Shown: piece after piece, positions 1 to 6,529 of the stretch
Layout: the number at the start of each line of letters is the position of its first letter
Numbering within the stretch: position 1 is the first letter of the stretch
Assembly (NCBI GenBank): GCA_002717185.1
Contig: PBDC01000017.1
Location: forward strand, 69,633-97,946
DNA from: Rhodospirillaceae bacterium
Lineage (GTDB): Bacteria > Pseudomonadota > Alphaproteobacteria > UBA8366 > GCA-2717185
Length of the DNA: 28,314 bases
Reading direction: 5' to 3'
The notes under the pieces: model-generated
Seen by the model: the letters and a program-made list of their open reading frames with translations, nothing else
Told to the model about the DNA's origin: nothing
Databases searched by the model: none
Position numbers and translations under genes: made by a program

Positions 1-345
1 TTCTCGTTTAGCGCATCTTTGCGACGGCCGCGGCCATGTGTTCGTCACTGATGGCTGTATACCTTTCGAGCGACTCTAAAGTTTTCCACCCGCCCATCTT
101 TTTTATTGTGTCTAGATCGACGCCGCTCATCACTGCAACGCAGGCGAAATGATGCCGCCAATCGTGAGGCGTAAAGTCTGGTCCGCCGTTGGGTCTGATG
201 TTGGCTCGCTTGAATGCTGTCTTGTGGGCGGTGCGAAGCGGGTTGCCCCCAGGCATCTTATAGTCGCGGGTGTCGCTGTAGGGCACGCCTCTACTGTTAA
301 GAAATATATGACCCAGGTCTGGGTAGTTGCGGCCATGCAGCATGC

Positions 346-396
346 GCTCGATGTTGATCGCCCCACTTATACAAGGGGCAAGTCCCCTCGGCTACG
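346..396 (+). repeat. Left arm of a perfect 51-bp inverted duplication
   Basis: These 51 bases are the exact reverse complement of 647-697, with a 250-bp spacer. The arm lies in the catalytic part of the integrase pseudogene and shifts its frame, so this is probably the newer copy. Inside the arm, GGGG (375-378) can pair with CCCC (384-387) around the 5-nt loop CAAGT, and a further CCCC upstream can compete for the same GGGG. Confidence 0.95.
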
Positions 397-646
397 CGGT
401 CATGCATCCGCACCGTGCGCGGTTCGGTGTTTTTGGTCCGCTCAAAATAGACGGTACTGTGGTTCCAATTAAGATTGATAATTTGTAGTTGCGGCGCCTA
501 TTGTGTGCGGCACTCGGTGACGCGAAGCGTCAGGGCTATGGGCTGGACATACGGCGTTTATGTCGCGATCAATTTGTCGGCGTGCTCTTCGGTCAGGTAG
601 CGCACGCGCTTATTATTAAACTTAATCTCATCAAGTTTTGGTGGAT

Positions 647-697
647 CGTAGCCGAGGGGACTTGCCCCTTGTATAAGTGGGGCGATCAACATCGAGC
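647..697 (-). repeat. Right arm of the perfect 51-bp inverted duplication
   Basis: Exact reverse complement of 346-396. This arm is read in frame on the minus strand within the core-binding part of the integrase (SMLIAPLIQGASPLGY), so it may be the original or an in-frame insertion. No third copy was noticed elsewhere in the window. Confidence 0.95.
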
Positions 698-1173
698 GGA
701 ACCGATCGACTGTCGCTGGTGCCAGCCCCTTACAGCAATTTCTCTTAAACTCGGACCAACCGGTCTGGATATCATCCAGGGTGCAGTTACCCATCACCGC
801 GTTCAGTTCGCCGATTTTCTAGACATCGTTGGAATGTTGGTCTGCGGTGCGGTTGATATGCTCCGCACCAATTTGCGCAAAAGTTATCTGCCACGTCTGC
901 CCTTCACGAGGGACAATGAGGTCGTTCGTCATTTCGGCTTCAAATTTTGCTTTTTACGTTTTGATGGTTCCTTCGCAGCATATTCCTTTAACTAATTCTT
1001 TAATACTCTAGTTGACTGTCCACTGTGTAGATGCTGAGAAGCCGTCACCAAATTAAAATGTACCTCATGTCACTGCGGACCCACCTTGATGAAGTTATTG
1101 TCCCTTTTAACCCAAGGGTCTGATCCTAAATTCTAAAATAGAAAGATAAGACAACACACATAATTATTATGAG

Positions 1174-1920
1174 TTATCGTCTACTACTAGACCAATTATA
1201 TATGCCTGTAAGGATTAGTATTAGTAAGGCTACGGCTGAAATATCAATAATATAAGGCCCCCAACTTCCAAATATACGGCCGGAATGTAAATCAAGTAAT
1301 AGTCTGCTCCAAGGCAGCCCTTGGCCGCGCACGGACTCCAATAGGACCTCCCTTATCTCAGTTGGGAGTGGTCTTGGCAGATTCCAGTTTACTGATGACT
1401 TGTAACTATTCCATTTGAGGAAGTCGGATGTGGCTAACCACGCATTATCCGTTGTTCTTATAATTATAAGACTATCTGCAGCATGACCGATGCCATCTAT
1501 CGAATTTGGTATTCCTGGGTCAAATATAGTTTCAACCAGGGTGCCTTCTGACGTAAAAATTAAGAGAGCAATATCTGACGCTACTACGATTAAATCTTGA
1601 AAAAAGACAGCGCCTTTAAATTTCATCGGCGGGGAATCAATTTTACTGCCATCTAAGAATAAAGAGCCATCTAAGTAGGTTAGCCAATTCCTCCCAACTT
1701 TATAACTGATACCCCTATTCTTAGGTTCTACGCCATACCAGTTTAGTATCAAATCATTTTGGAAAAACTTAGTGTCTAGGCCTAGGAACTCGACATGGTT
1801 TAGCGGAATGCCGGTAATGATTACGATAACTAGTAAGAATGATGCACTTAAGCCTATACGCCGGTGCCATGTGATTATTTCTTGGCGGATCAAACGTCGT
1901 TTAAATACTTTTTTCTTCAT
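1174..1920 (-). CDS. PepSY-associated transmembrane protein
   Basis: A 248-residue protein with a membrane helix near the N-terminus, after the basic stretch ending in WHRRIGL, and another at the C-terminus. The C-terminal helix follows the pattern LHSGRIFGSWGPYIIDISA and ends in LTGIY. This arrangement is typical of the PepSY_TM family, whose members anchor extracytoplasmic redox modules in the inner membrane. The roughly 170 residues between the helices should lie in the periplasm and carry no recognised cofactor motif. The start is supported by AAAGGAG just upstream of ATG 1920. It is the last gene of the minus-strand trio porin, FMN-binding protein, PepSY protein, 19 bp after the FMN-binding gene. 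I infer that it passes electrons to, or holds, the flavinylated partner; the family is often found with ApbE and FMN-binding proteins. No ferric-reductase haem helices are evident. Confidence 0.72.
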   Translation of the reverse strand: MKKKVFKRRLIRQEIITWHRRIGLSASFLLVIVIITGIPLNHVEFLGLDTKFFQNDLILNWYGVEPKNRGISYKVGRNWLTYLDGSLFLDGSKIDSPPMKFKGAVFFQDLIVVASDIALLIFTSEGTLVETIFDPGIPNSIDGIGHAADSLIIIRTTDNAWLATSDFLKWNSYKSSVNWNLPRPLPTEIREVLLESVRGQGLPWSRLLLDLHSGRIFGSWGPYIIDISAVALLILILTGIYNWSSSRR

Positions 1921-1939
1921 TTCTCCTTTGCCTACATTT

Positions 1940-2530
1940 TCATAGGTCTAGAGAGAGATTATGAAGATAGAGGGCTAGCCTGGCAAGGCGGGTTAACGCA
2001 TTTACAGAGAGGGTGGCACCGGATATGCCGTCGACCCCATGTGATAAGGTTTGATCTGAGTTCAGCCGGAGGTCTTTAAATTGATTAGTGAAAAATGGGT
2101 ACCTAACTTCCCATCCATGTGATTCACGATACACTAAAACCTTTACTTGTTCGATTGAACCTTCATTTATTAAAAATCCAACAGTAATAGGTTTATATTT
2201 ACCAATTTCTTCGAGAATCCACGCAGTTTTATTTTCTTTTGGCCAAAATCTAACTCGAATTCCGGGGAATTTATGTCCTAAAATTTTCTTTATGTCTTTG
2301 CGAATTGAAGCGTCAAACCAGATCACTTCAGGGTCTGGTACTTTTCCACTAAATGCTTCTTCTAAGAAATCTGTGGGAGATTGATATATATCGTCTGCAG
2401 CGTGGGCCCTAGTAGAGAAAAAGAATATAATTGTACAACCAGCTAAAAACGTAATGAAACTTTTTCTTGATTGGTACAATTTGAATAATAGAGTGTGGGG
2501 AATTTCTGATTCCCCACACTTTTTTACCAT
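1940..2530 (-). CDS. FMN-binding domain protein, predicted ApbE substrate
   Basis: Up to 196 residues. After a hydrophobic segment ending in THAHA-like RAHAAD (likely signal cleavage after AHA) comes a small domain ending in DGISGATLS (residues 167-175 from ATG 2530). D-x-x-S-G-A-T is the recognition motif at which ApbE attaches FMN covalently to the Thr (T173 here), as known for NqrC, RnfG and related FMN_bind proteins. The mature protein should sit in the periplasm or be membrane-tethered. ATG 2530 lies one base after the porin stop, which suggests translational coupling. However, no Shine-Dalgarno is seen, and codons 4-13 form a perfect hairpin. A TTG at 2479 would remove the hairpin and leave a compact signal peptide, but also lacks a clear ribosome site. 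The apbE gene itself is in the divergent arm of the same cassette. Confidence 0.82.
   Translation of the reverse strand: MVKKCGESEIPHTLLFKLYQSRKSFITFLAGCTIIFFFSTRAHAADDIYQSPTDFLEEAFSGKVPDPEVIWFDASIRKDIKKILGHKFPGIRVRFWPKENKTAWILEEIGKYKPITVGFLINEGSIEQVKVLVYRESHGWEVRYPFFTNQFKDLRLNSDQTLSHGVDGISGATLSVNALTRLARLALYLHNLSLDL
2492..2520. promoter_or_regulatory. Perfect 12-bp stem-loop at the porin/FMN-binding gene junction
   Basis: Arms AGTGTGGGGAAT (2492-2503) and ATTCCCCACACT (2509-2520) enclose loop TTCTG. On the plus strand it is followed by five T (2521-2525), like an intrinsic terminator, but the genes here are on the minus strand, where only a weak T/A mix follows. It covers the first codons of the FMN-binding gene and lies about 12 bases past the porin stop. 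It may stabilise the porin mRNA 3' end or lower expression of the downstream genes. Confidence 0.75.
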
Positions 2531-2531
2531 A

Positions 2532-3797
2532 TCAGTACTGGAAGCCTATACCAATATTAATCCGGTCATCTTCGGCCGTTCCTGTTGGCGGGGTTTGATT
2601 TTGGTAGTCAATTTTGAGCACTACGTTTTCATGCGGCCAGTAATTCATTCCGAACGCAAGCTCTTCAAATTCAGAGTCTGTATTGTCACCATCGGTATTG
2701 TCGTCGACTGAATAACGAGCAAAAAAGCCAACATCGCCAGATGCTCTCTTAAATTTAATCGATGGCTCGACATAGTAACCAAATTGTTTATCTCGCCCTA
2801 GTGCAGCTGCTGCTGAGCCATCTATATCCCATTTTGCGTACAGTGCACGGAAACCTAATTCCATGTTTTTCGAAATTGGCTTTTTATAGTCTAAATGGGC
2901 TTCTAGTAGTGTGGCGCTAGACTCCGTATCGCCAGCATCACCTTGTGTCACATCACTTTGATATTGCACTGATGAGGCTATTTCTAAGCCTGGTATGCCA
3001 GTGTACCGAATGCGACCGGTTACTGCCGGGTCTCGTTGTGTTGCTTCCGCGACTTTTTGTCGCCCGCTTCGCGGCAAAAAATTACCATTGGGCATATCAA
3101 GACCACTATGGAGAGCAGCATCTAAACGCAAGCCGTTATCCATGTTATAAGCAAGGCCAGCGCCTGCTTCCCACCATGTGGATGGTATAATCCTATTTTC
3201 TATCCTGTTTCGCTCGACACCGTAGAATGTTGGAGGCTCGTGGGTTTCGTTAAGAATTCCAATGGGCATTAGAAAGACGCCGGCGCGGGCACTGGCCTGT
3301 TTATTAATGTCAAACTCAATCCAAGCCTGTTCTAATTCTACTTCGCCTGGCGCCCCATCTCCTGCTAGTGCATGTTCAAGCTCGAATTCGGTAAACAATC
3401 GAATGTCGTCATTGTATTCGTGACCGATGAACAAAACAAACCGGTGAACATCAATTTGGTCTGCGTTTCCGGCGTTATAATGAACTTCGCCGTAACCGCC
3501 TATTGATGTTCGGTCCCACCAGCCCTGTGCGCCAGAGCCTACATTTTTCATGGCATCTGCGGTTGCTTCTACTGCCCTTTTTGTTTGTTTAACTTGTTTT
3601 TGAGTTATTTTTTGGTTGCCTCGTAGCGCCTGGATTTCTTTTTGCTGTTGCTGGATTACCTTCCACATTTCTTCGCGAGAAGGGGGATCGGCAGCGAACG
3701 CTGCCGAACAGGTGAGGAGAGCCACTAGACTGGTACCGAGTACCGCTTTGGGTCTGGGGACATTAACTCCAGAAAGTAAGCGTCTATTCATGATCAT
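2532..3797 (-). CDS. Outer-membrane porin, phosphate-selective porin O/P-like
   Basis: About 421 residues from ATG 3797. It has a signal peptide ending near AAFAADPP, then a short coiled coil (EEMWKVIQQQQKEIQALRG and following), then a beta-rich region beginning around GGYGEVHYN with alternating aromatic and polar residues, ending in GIGFQY. The C-terminal aromatic residue is the usual signal for outer-membrane barrel assembly. The short coiled coil before the barrel is seen in OprP/OprO-like and DcaP-like porins. The substrate cannot be read from the sequence. Two start codons, ATG 3797 and ATG 3791, follow AAAGGAAC; either works, and a longer upstream extension to 3845 looks less likely. 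It is the first gene of the minus-strand operon, driven by the divergent promoter region shared with apbE. Confidence 0.75.
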   Translation of the reverse strand: MIMNRRLLSGVNVPRPKAVLGTSLVALLTCSAAFAADPPSREEMWKVIQQQQKEIQALRGNQKITQKQVKQTKRAVEATADAMKNVGSGAQGWWDRTSIGGYGEVHYNAGNADQIDVHRFVLFIGHEYNDDIRLFTEFELEHALAGDGAPGEVELEQAWIEFDINKQASARAGVFLMPIGILNETHEPPTFYGVERNRIENRIIPSTWWEAGAGLAYNMDNGLRLDAALHSGLDMPNGNFLPRSGRQKVAEATQRDPAVTGRIRYTGIPGLEIASSVQYQSDVTQGDAGDTESSATLLEAHLDYKKPISKNMELGFRALYAKWDIDGSAAAALGRDKQFGYYVEPSIKFKRASGDVGFFARYSVDDNTDGDNTDSEFEELAFGMNYWPHENVVLKIDYQNQTPPTGTAEDDRINIGIGFQY

Positions 3798-3861
3798 ATG
3801 TTCCTTTGTTACACCCCATCGGGGTACGCGAACCATCAGTGTCAAGCTTGCGTTTAAGTCT

Positions 3862-3939
3862 TAATCGCAATAATCTCATATCAATAATGCGATTAATAAT
3901 GATTCGCAAACTATTTGCAATTAATACTTAGTCGCATTA
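3862..3939. promoter_or_regulatory. Divergent promoter region with clustered TCGCA/TGCGA half-sites (Fur-like candidate)
   Basis: Lies between the porin operon (minus) and apbE (plus). TAATCGCA (3862-3869) faces TGCGATTA (3888-3895). TAATGCGA (3885-3892) faces TCGCATTA (3932-3939). TGCGA (3888-3892) faces TCGCA (3904-3908). GCAAA (3906-3910) faces TTTGC (3914-3918). The nested palindromes in AT-rich sequence resemble alphaproteobacterial Fur-type operators. The identity of the regulator is inference. Confidence 0.55.
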
Positions 3940-4055
3940 GTATCGTCAACGATTAAATTGTCCGTTAAATTTCACTAAAGGCTAAACTAATAAAATTTCA
4001 TAAAATTGATGTATTAATTTTAATTTTAAAAATAAATAAACAATAGACTAATGTT

Positions 4056-5090
4056 ATGAAAAAAAACAAAACAATCATCAGTAACAAGGCAAATAAACGA
4101 AAGACCATTCATTTTATTGGAGCGGCAATTGCGACAATTTTACTTCCTTCTATGGGCTCTTATACTAAAGGGTCAATACTGCTAAATAAATCGATGTACC
4201 GGTGGCGCGGAAACGCCTTAGGTACGGATGCTTCAATTTTGATCGAAGCAGAGGATGAAATTACCGCAAAATATATATTCAAACGCTGCGAGCGAGAAAT
4301 TGCGCGGTTGGAAAATATATTTAGTCTCTATCTTCCGACATCTGCTTTAACTCGGCTAAATAGAGATGGCGAAATAACAAATTCACCCCCTGAGTTGCTA
4401 GAATTAGTTTCTGCGTGCATTCGGTTAGGAGACCTTACTAACGGCGCTTTCGATATATCTATTCAAAGGTTATGGGATTTATACGCAAAGCATTTTTCTG
4501 CTAAATATCTTAAACATAGTGGGCCAAACGAAAAAGAACTCAAGACTGCCCTTGAATTAGTTGATTATAAAAAAATAAATTTAACACGCCATGGAATTTC
4601 GTTCGATAATCCAGGTATGAGTATTACACTTAATGGAATAGCGCCTGGATATATTACCGATAAGCTCACAAATTTATTGCAAAATTACGACATAACTAAT
4701 GCACTCGTGGATATAGGTGAAACCCGTGCGTTGGGAAAAAAACTATCAAATAGGCCTTGGGAAATAGGAATAGTACAGTTTGAAAACCCGCAAAAATTTG
4801 ATCGAAAAATAGTTTTAAAGGGAAATAAGGCAGTCTCATCATCTAGCAGGCATGCAATGATTTTCGAAACCACCGGACATAATCATCATCTATTCGATCG
4901 ATTTTCAGGAAAAAGCGCGATGTATAATAATGGTGTTACAGTTATTGCTCCTACTGCAGCACTGGCGGATGCCTTGTCTACAGCGTTTAGCGTTATGCCT
5001 CGCGATAAAGCGTTGAGCTGTTTCGAAAATATTTCGGGAGTTAATGTAATAATATCGACGTTAGAAGGGTATCCAGATGTTGTTAGATAA
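4056..5090 (+). CDS. apbE: FAD:protein FMN transferase (ApbE)
   Basis: A 344-residue ApbE-family protein, which transfers FMN from FAD onto a Thr/Ser of target proteins in the periplasm, using Mg2+. Family landmarks are in order: WRGNALGTDASI (50-61), GAFDISIQRLWDLY (130-143), GIAPGYITD (194-202), DIGETRALGK (219-228), SSSSRH followed by HHLFDRFSGK (277-286), and ADALSTAFSVM (304-314), whose Asp/Thr are the usual metal-site residues. The N-terminus is basic and followed by a hydrophobic stretch (IGAAIATILLPSMG), fitting export and perhaps a degenerate Tat-type signal. No Shine-Dalgarno is seen before ATG 4056. The likely substrate is the FMN-binding protein at 1940-2530 in the opposite arm. 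The gene is AT-rich compared with the right half of the window. Confidence 0.92.
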   Translation: MKKNKTIISNKANKRKTIHFIGAAIATILLPSMGSYTKGSILLNKSMYRWRGNALGTDASILIEAEDEITAKYIFKRCEREIARLENIFSLYLPTSALTRLNRDGEITNSPPELLELVSACIRLGDLTNGAFDISIQRLWDLYAKHFSAKYLKHSGPNEKELKTALELVDYKKINLTRHGISFDNPGMSITLNGIAPGYITDKLTNLLQNYDITNALVDIGETRALGKKLSNRPWEIGIVQFENPQKFDRKIVLKGNKAVSSSSRHAMIFETTGHNHHLFDRFSGKSAMYNNGVTVIAPTAALADALSTAFSVMPRDKALSCFENISGVNVIISTLEGYPDVVR

Positions 5091-5213
5091 GGATCGTAAC
5101 GTCGCAAAATTTATTGTGGTAATTTTATAAGAGGGAAAACACTTAATATTCCGATTGTACAAATTATTTAGGCCAAAAACACTTTGGAAAATATCTGACG
5201 TAAAATTTATTAC

Positions 5214-5234
5214 TGATCATTGCAAACAATGTCA
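5214..5234. promoter_or_regulatory. Imperfect palindrome upstream of the imelysin operon
   Basis: CATTG (5218-5222) and CAATG (5227-5231) flank CAAA; the outer TGA and TCA extend the symmetry with one bulged base. The TTGCAAA core also occurs, inverted, in the porin/apbE promoter (TTTGCAA, 3914-3920). It could be an operator for the same iron-responsive regulator; this is inference. Confidence 0.35.
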
Positions 5235-5262
5235 GGGAAATCAGGGAAATCAGGGAAATCAG
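5232..5262 (+). repeat. 9-bp tandem repeat (3.4 copies) over the ribosome-binding region
   Basis: The unit TCAGGGAAA occurs at 5232-5240, 5241-5249 and 5250-5258, followed by a partial TCAG. It ends 4 bases before the imelysin ATG at 5267. Each unit contains an AGGG that can act as a Shine-Dalgarno; the last one is 11 bases from the start codon. Confidence 0.95.
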
Positions 5263-5266
5263 ACAT

Positions 5267-6529
5267 ATGAAGGCCTGTTTTAAAATTTTTGCGGTATTGG
5301 GCTTGACCTTTTCGGCGGTTGCTCATGCAGAATCGAGACAAGACGTTGTAGTCCATTACGCCGACATAGCACATGCGATTTATGAGGATTCACTGACGTC
5401 TGCACTTTCCCTCCAACAATCGGTGTATCGGCTAATTGCTAGACCGCGTGATAAGAACCTTGCTTTGGCGCGAGCAGCTTGGATTGCGGCACGTGTTCCT
5501 TATCAGCAATCGGAAGTGTATCGATTTGGGAATAAGGTTGTCGACGATTGGGAGGGCAAGGTGAATGCGTGGCCTCTCGACGAAGGCCTGATCGATTACG
5601 TAGCTGGAAGCTATGGCGACGGTTCGGATGAGAATCCTTTCTACGCAGCCAATGTCATCGCTAACAAGGTGGTAATGCTTTCCGGTAGGAAAATCGATGC
5701 GAGTGTAATTACTAAGGCACTGCTTACTGATACCTTGCATGAAGTAGGTGAGATTGAAGCCAACGTGGCGACTGGGTATCATTCGATTGAATTTCTGTTG
5801 TGGGGACAAGATCTCAACGGGACAGGGCCCGGTGCAGGCGATAGACCAGCTAGTGATTTTGACCCTAACAATTGTTCCAACGGTAATTGCGAACGACGTG
5901 CAGCTTATCTGAAGGCTGCGACCGACTTACTAATTGATGACCTCCGATGGATGGTTGATCAATGGGGTCCGGCCGGCCTCGGGCGTAGCGATCTGCTAGG
6001 GAAGGGAACGAGTGCGGGGCTATCTACTATGCTGGCCGGCATGGGCAGCCTTTCCTACGGGGAATTAGCTGGAGAAAGAATGAAACTAGGCCTCATGCTG
6101 CATGACCCTGAGGAAGAACACGATTGTTTTAGTGACAACACACACAATTCGCACTATTACAACGCACTTGGTGTCCAAAACATATTCACTGGGTCATACA
6201 AGCGAATTGACGGCCGCATCCTGAAAGGGCCTAGCCTTTCTGGCCTCTTGGCAGGATCGGCGCCGGATTTGAATAAGGAATTGGGCAACAGGCTCAACGC
6301 GACAATAGAGGCCATGCTTGCGATCGTGAGTGCTGCGGAAGGCGGTGAAGCCTACGACCAGATGCTAGCAATGGGGTATGACCTTGGAAATAAGCGGGTG
6401 CAGAAGGCGATTGATGCGCTCATGGCCCAAACACAGAGCATAGAAAAAGCTGTTGCCGTTCTTGGACTGACGAGAATTCAGTTTGAAGGTTCCGACAGCC
6501 TTGACCATCCGGCTGACGTCTTTAAGTGA
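5267..6529 (+). CDS. Imelysin family periplasmic protein (peptidase M75-like; IrpA type)
   Basis: 420 residues with a clear signal peptide (MKACFKIFAVLGLTFSAV, cleavage likely after AHA at 21). The imelysin fold is recognisable from AWIAARVPYQQSEVYRFG (71-88) and GYHSIEFLLWG (170-180), which contains the GxHxxE motif (H172, E175) thought to bind metal. Family members include IrpA, needed for growth under iron limitation, and EfeO. It is the first gene of a four-gene operon; its TGA overlaps the GTG of the next gene. The upstream region contains the 9-bp repeats and a palindrome that may set expression. Although the family was first named as peptidases, iron binding or iron transport support is the better-supported role. 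Confidence 0.88.
   Translation: MKACFKIFAVLGLTFSAVAHAESRQDVVVHYADIAHAIYEDSLTSALSLQQSVYRLIARPRDKNLALARAAWIAARVPYQQSEVYRFGNKVVDDWEGKVNAWPLDEGLIDYVAGSYGDGSDENPFYAANVIANKVVMLSGRKIDASVITKALLTDTLHEVGEIEANVATGYHSIEFLLWGQDLNGTGPGAGDRPASDFDPNNCSNGNCERRAAYLKAATDLLIDDLRWMVDQWGPAGLGRSDLLGKGTSAGLSTMLAGMGSLSYGELAGERMKLGLMLHDPEEEHDCFSDNTHNSHYYNALGVQNIFTGSYKRIDGRILKGPSLSGLLAGSAPDLNKELGNRLNATIEAMLAIVSAAEGGEAYDQMLAMGYDLGNKRVQKAIDALMAQTQSIEKAVAVLGLTRIQFEGSDSLDHPADVFK

Larger units (their letters stand above)
8..932 (-). pseudogene. Tyrosine recombinase (phage-type integrase), decayed
   Basis: Reading the minus strand from an ATG at 932 gives a complete but broken integrase of about 300 codons. The N-terminal core-binding part is interrupted by a TAG at 819-821. 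The frame then continues through a normal-looking linker into the catalytic domain and meets a TAA at 558-560 and a TAG at 498-500. The first catalytic Arg (in ECRT, codon at 507-509) lies just before the last stop. A frame change occurs inside the repeat arm at 346-396. The C-terminal part from 343 down to the stop at 8-10 keeps HDWRHHF (the HxxR box), GGWKTLESLERY (Trp in the His/Trp position) and the nucleophile Tyr. All catalytic positions are therefore still recognisable, but no functional protein can be made. Three separate nonsense codons argue against a sequencing error. No attachment-site repeat or tRNA target is visible nearby. Confidence 0.88.

Noticed and set aside
397..646. Invertible DNA switch between the 51-bp inverted repeats
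   Set aside because: In its present orientation the spacer already encodes, on the minus strand, the expected middle of the integrase (for example PIALTLRV and VYFERTKNTEPRTVRMHD), so no inversion is needed to restore the gene.
489..995. 168-codon open frame on the plus strand
   Set aside because: It lies antisense to the integrase pseudogene, has no family resemblance and no ribosome site.
1159..1171. Small palindrome just after the PepSY gene as a terminator
   Set aside because: It is short and entirely A/T-rich, with no G/C stem and no T-tract on the minus strand.
5232..5262. CRISPR-like array
   Set aside because: Units are 9 bp and contiguous, with no spacers. This is a simple tandem repeat.
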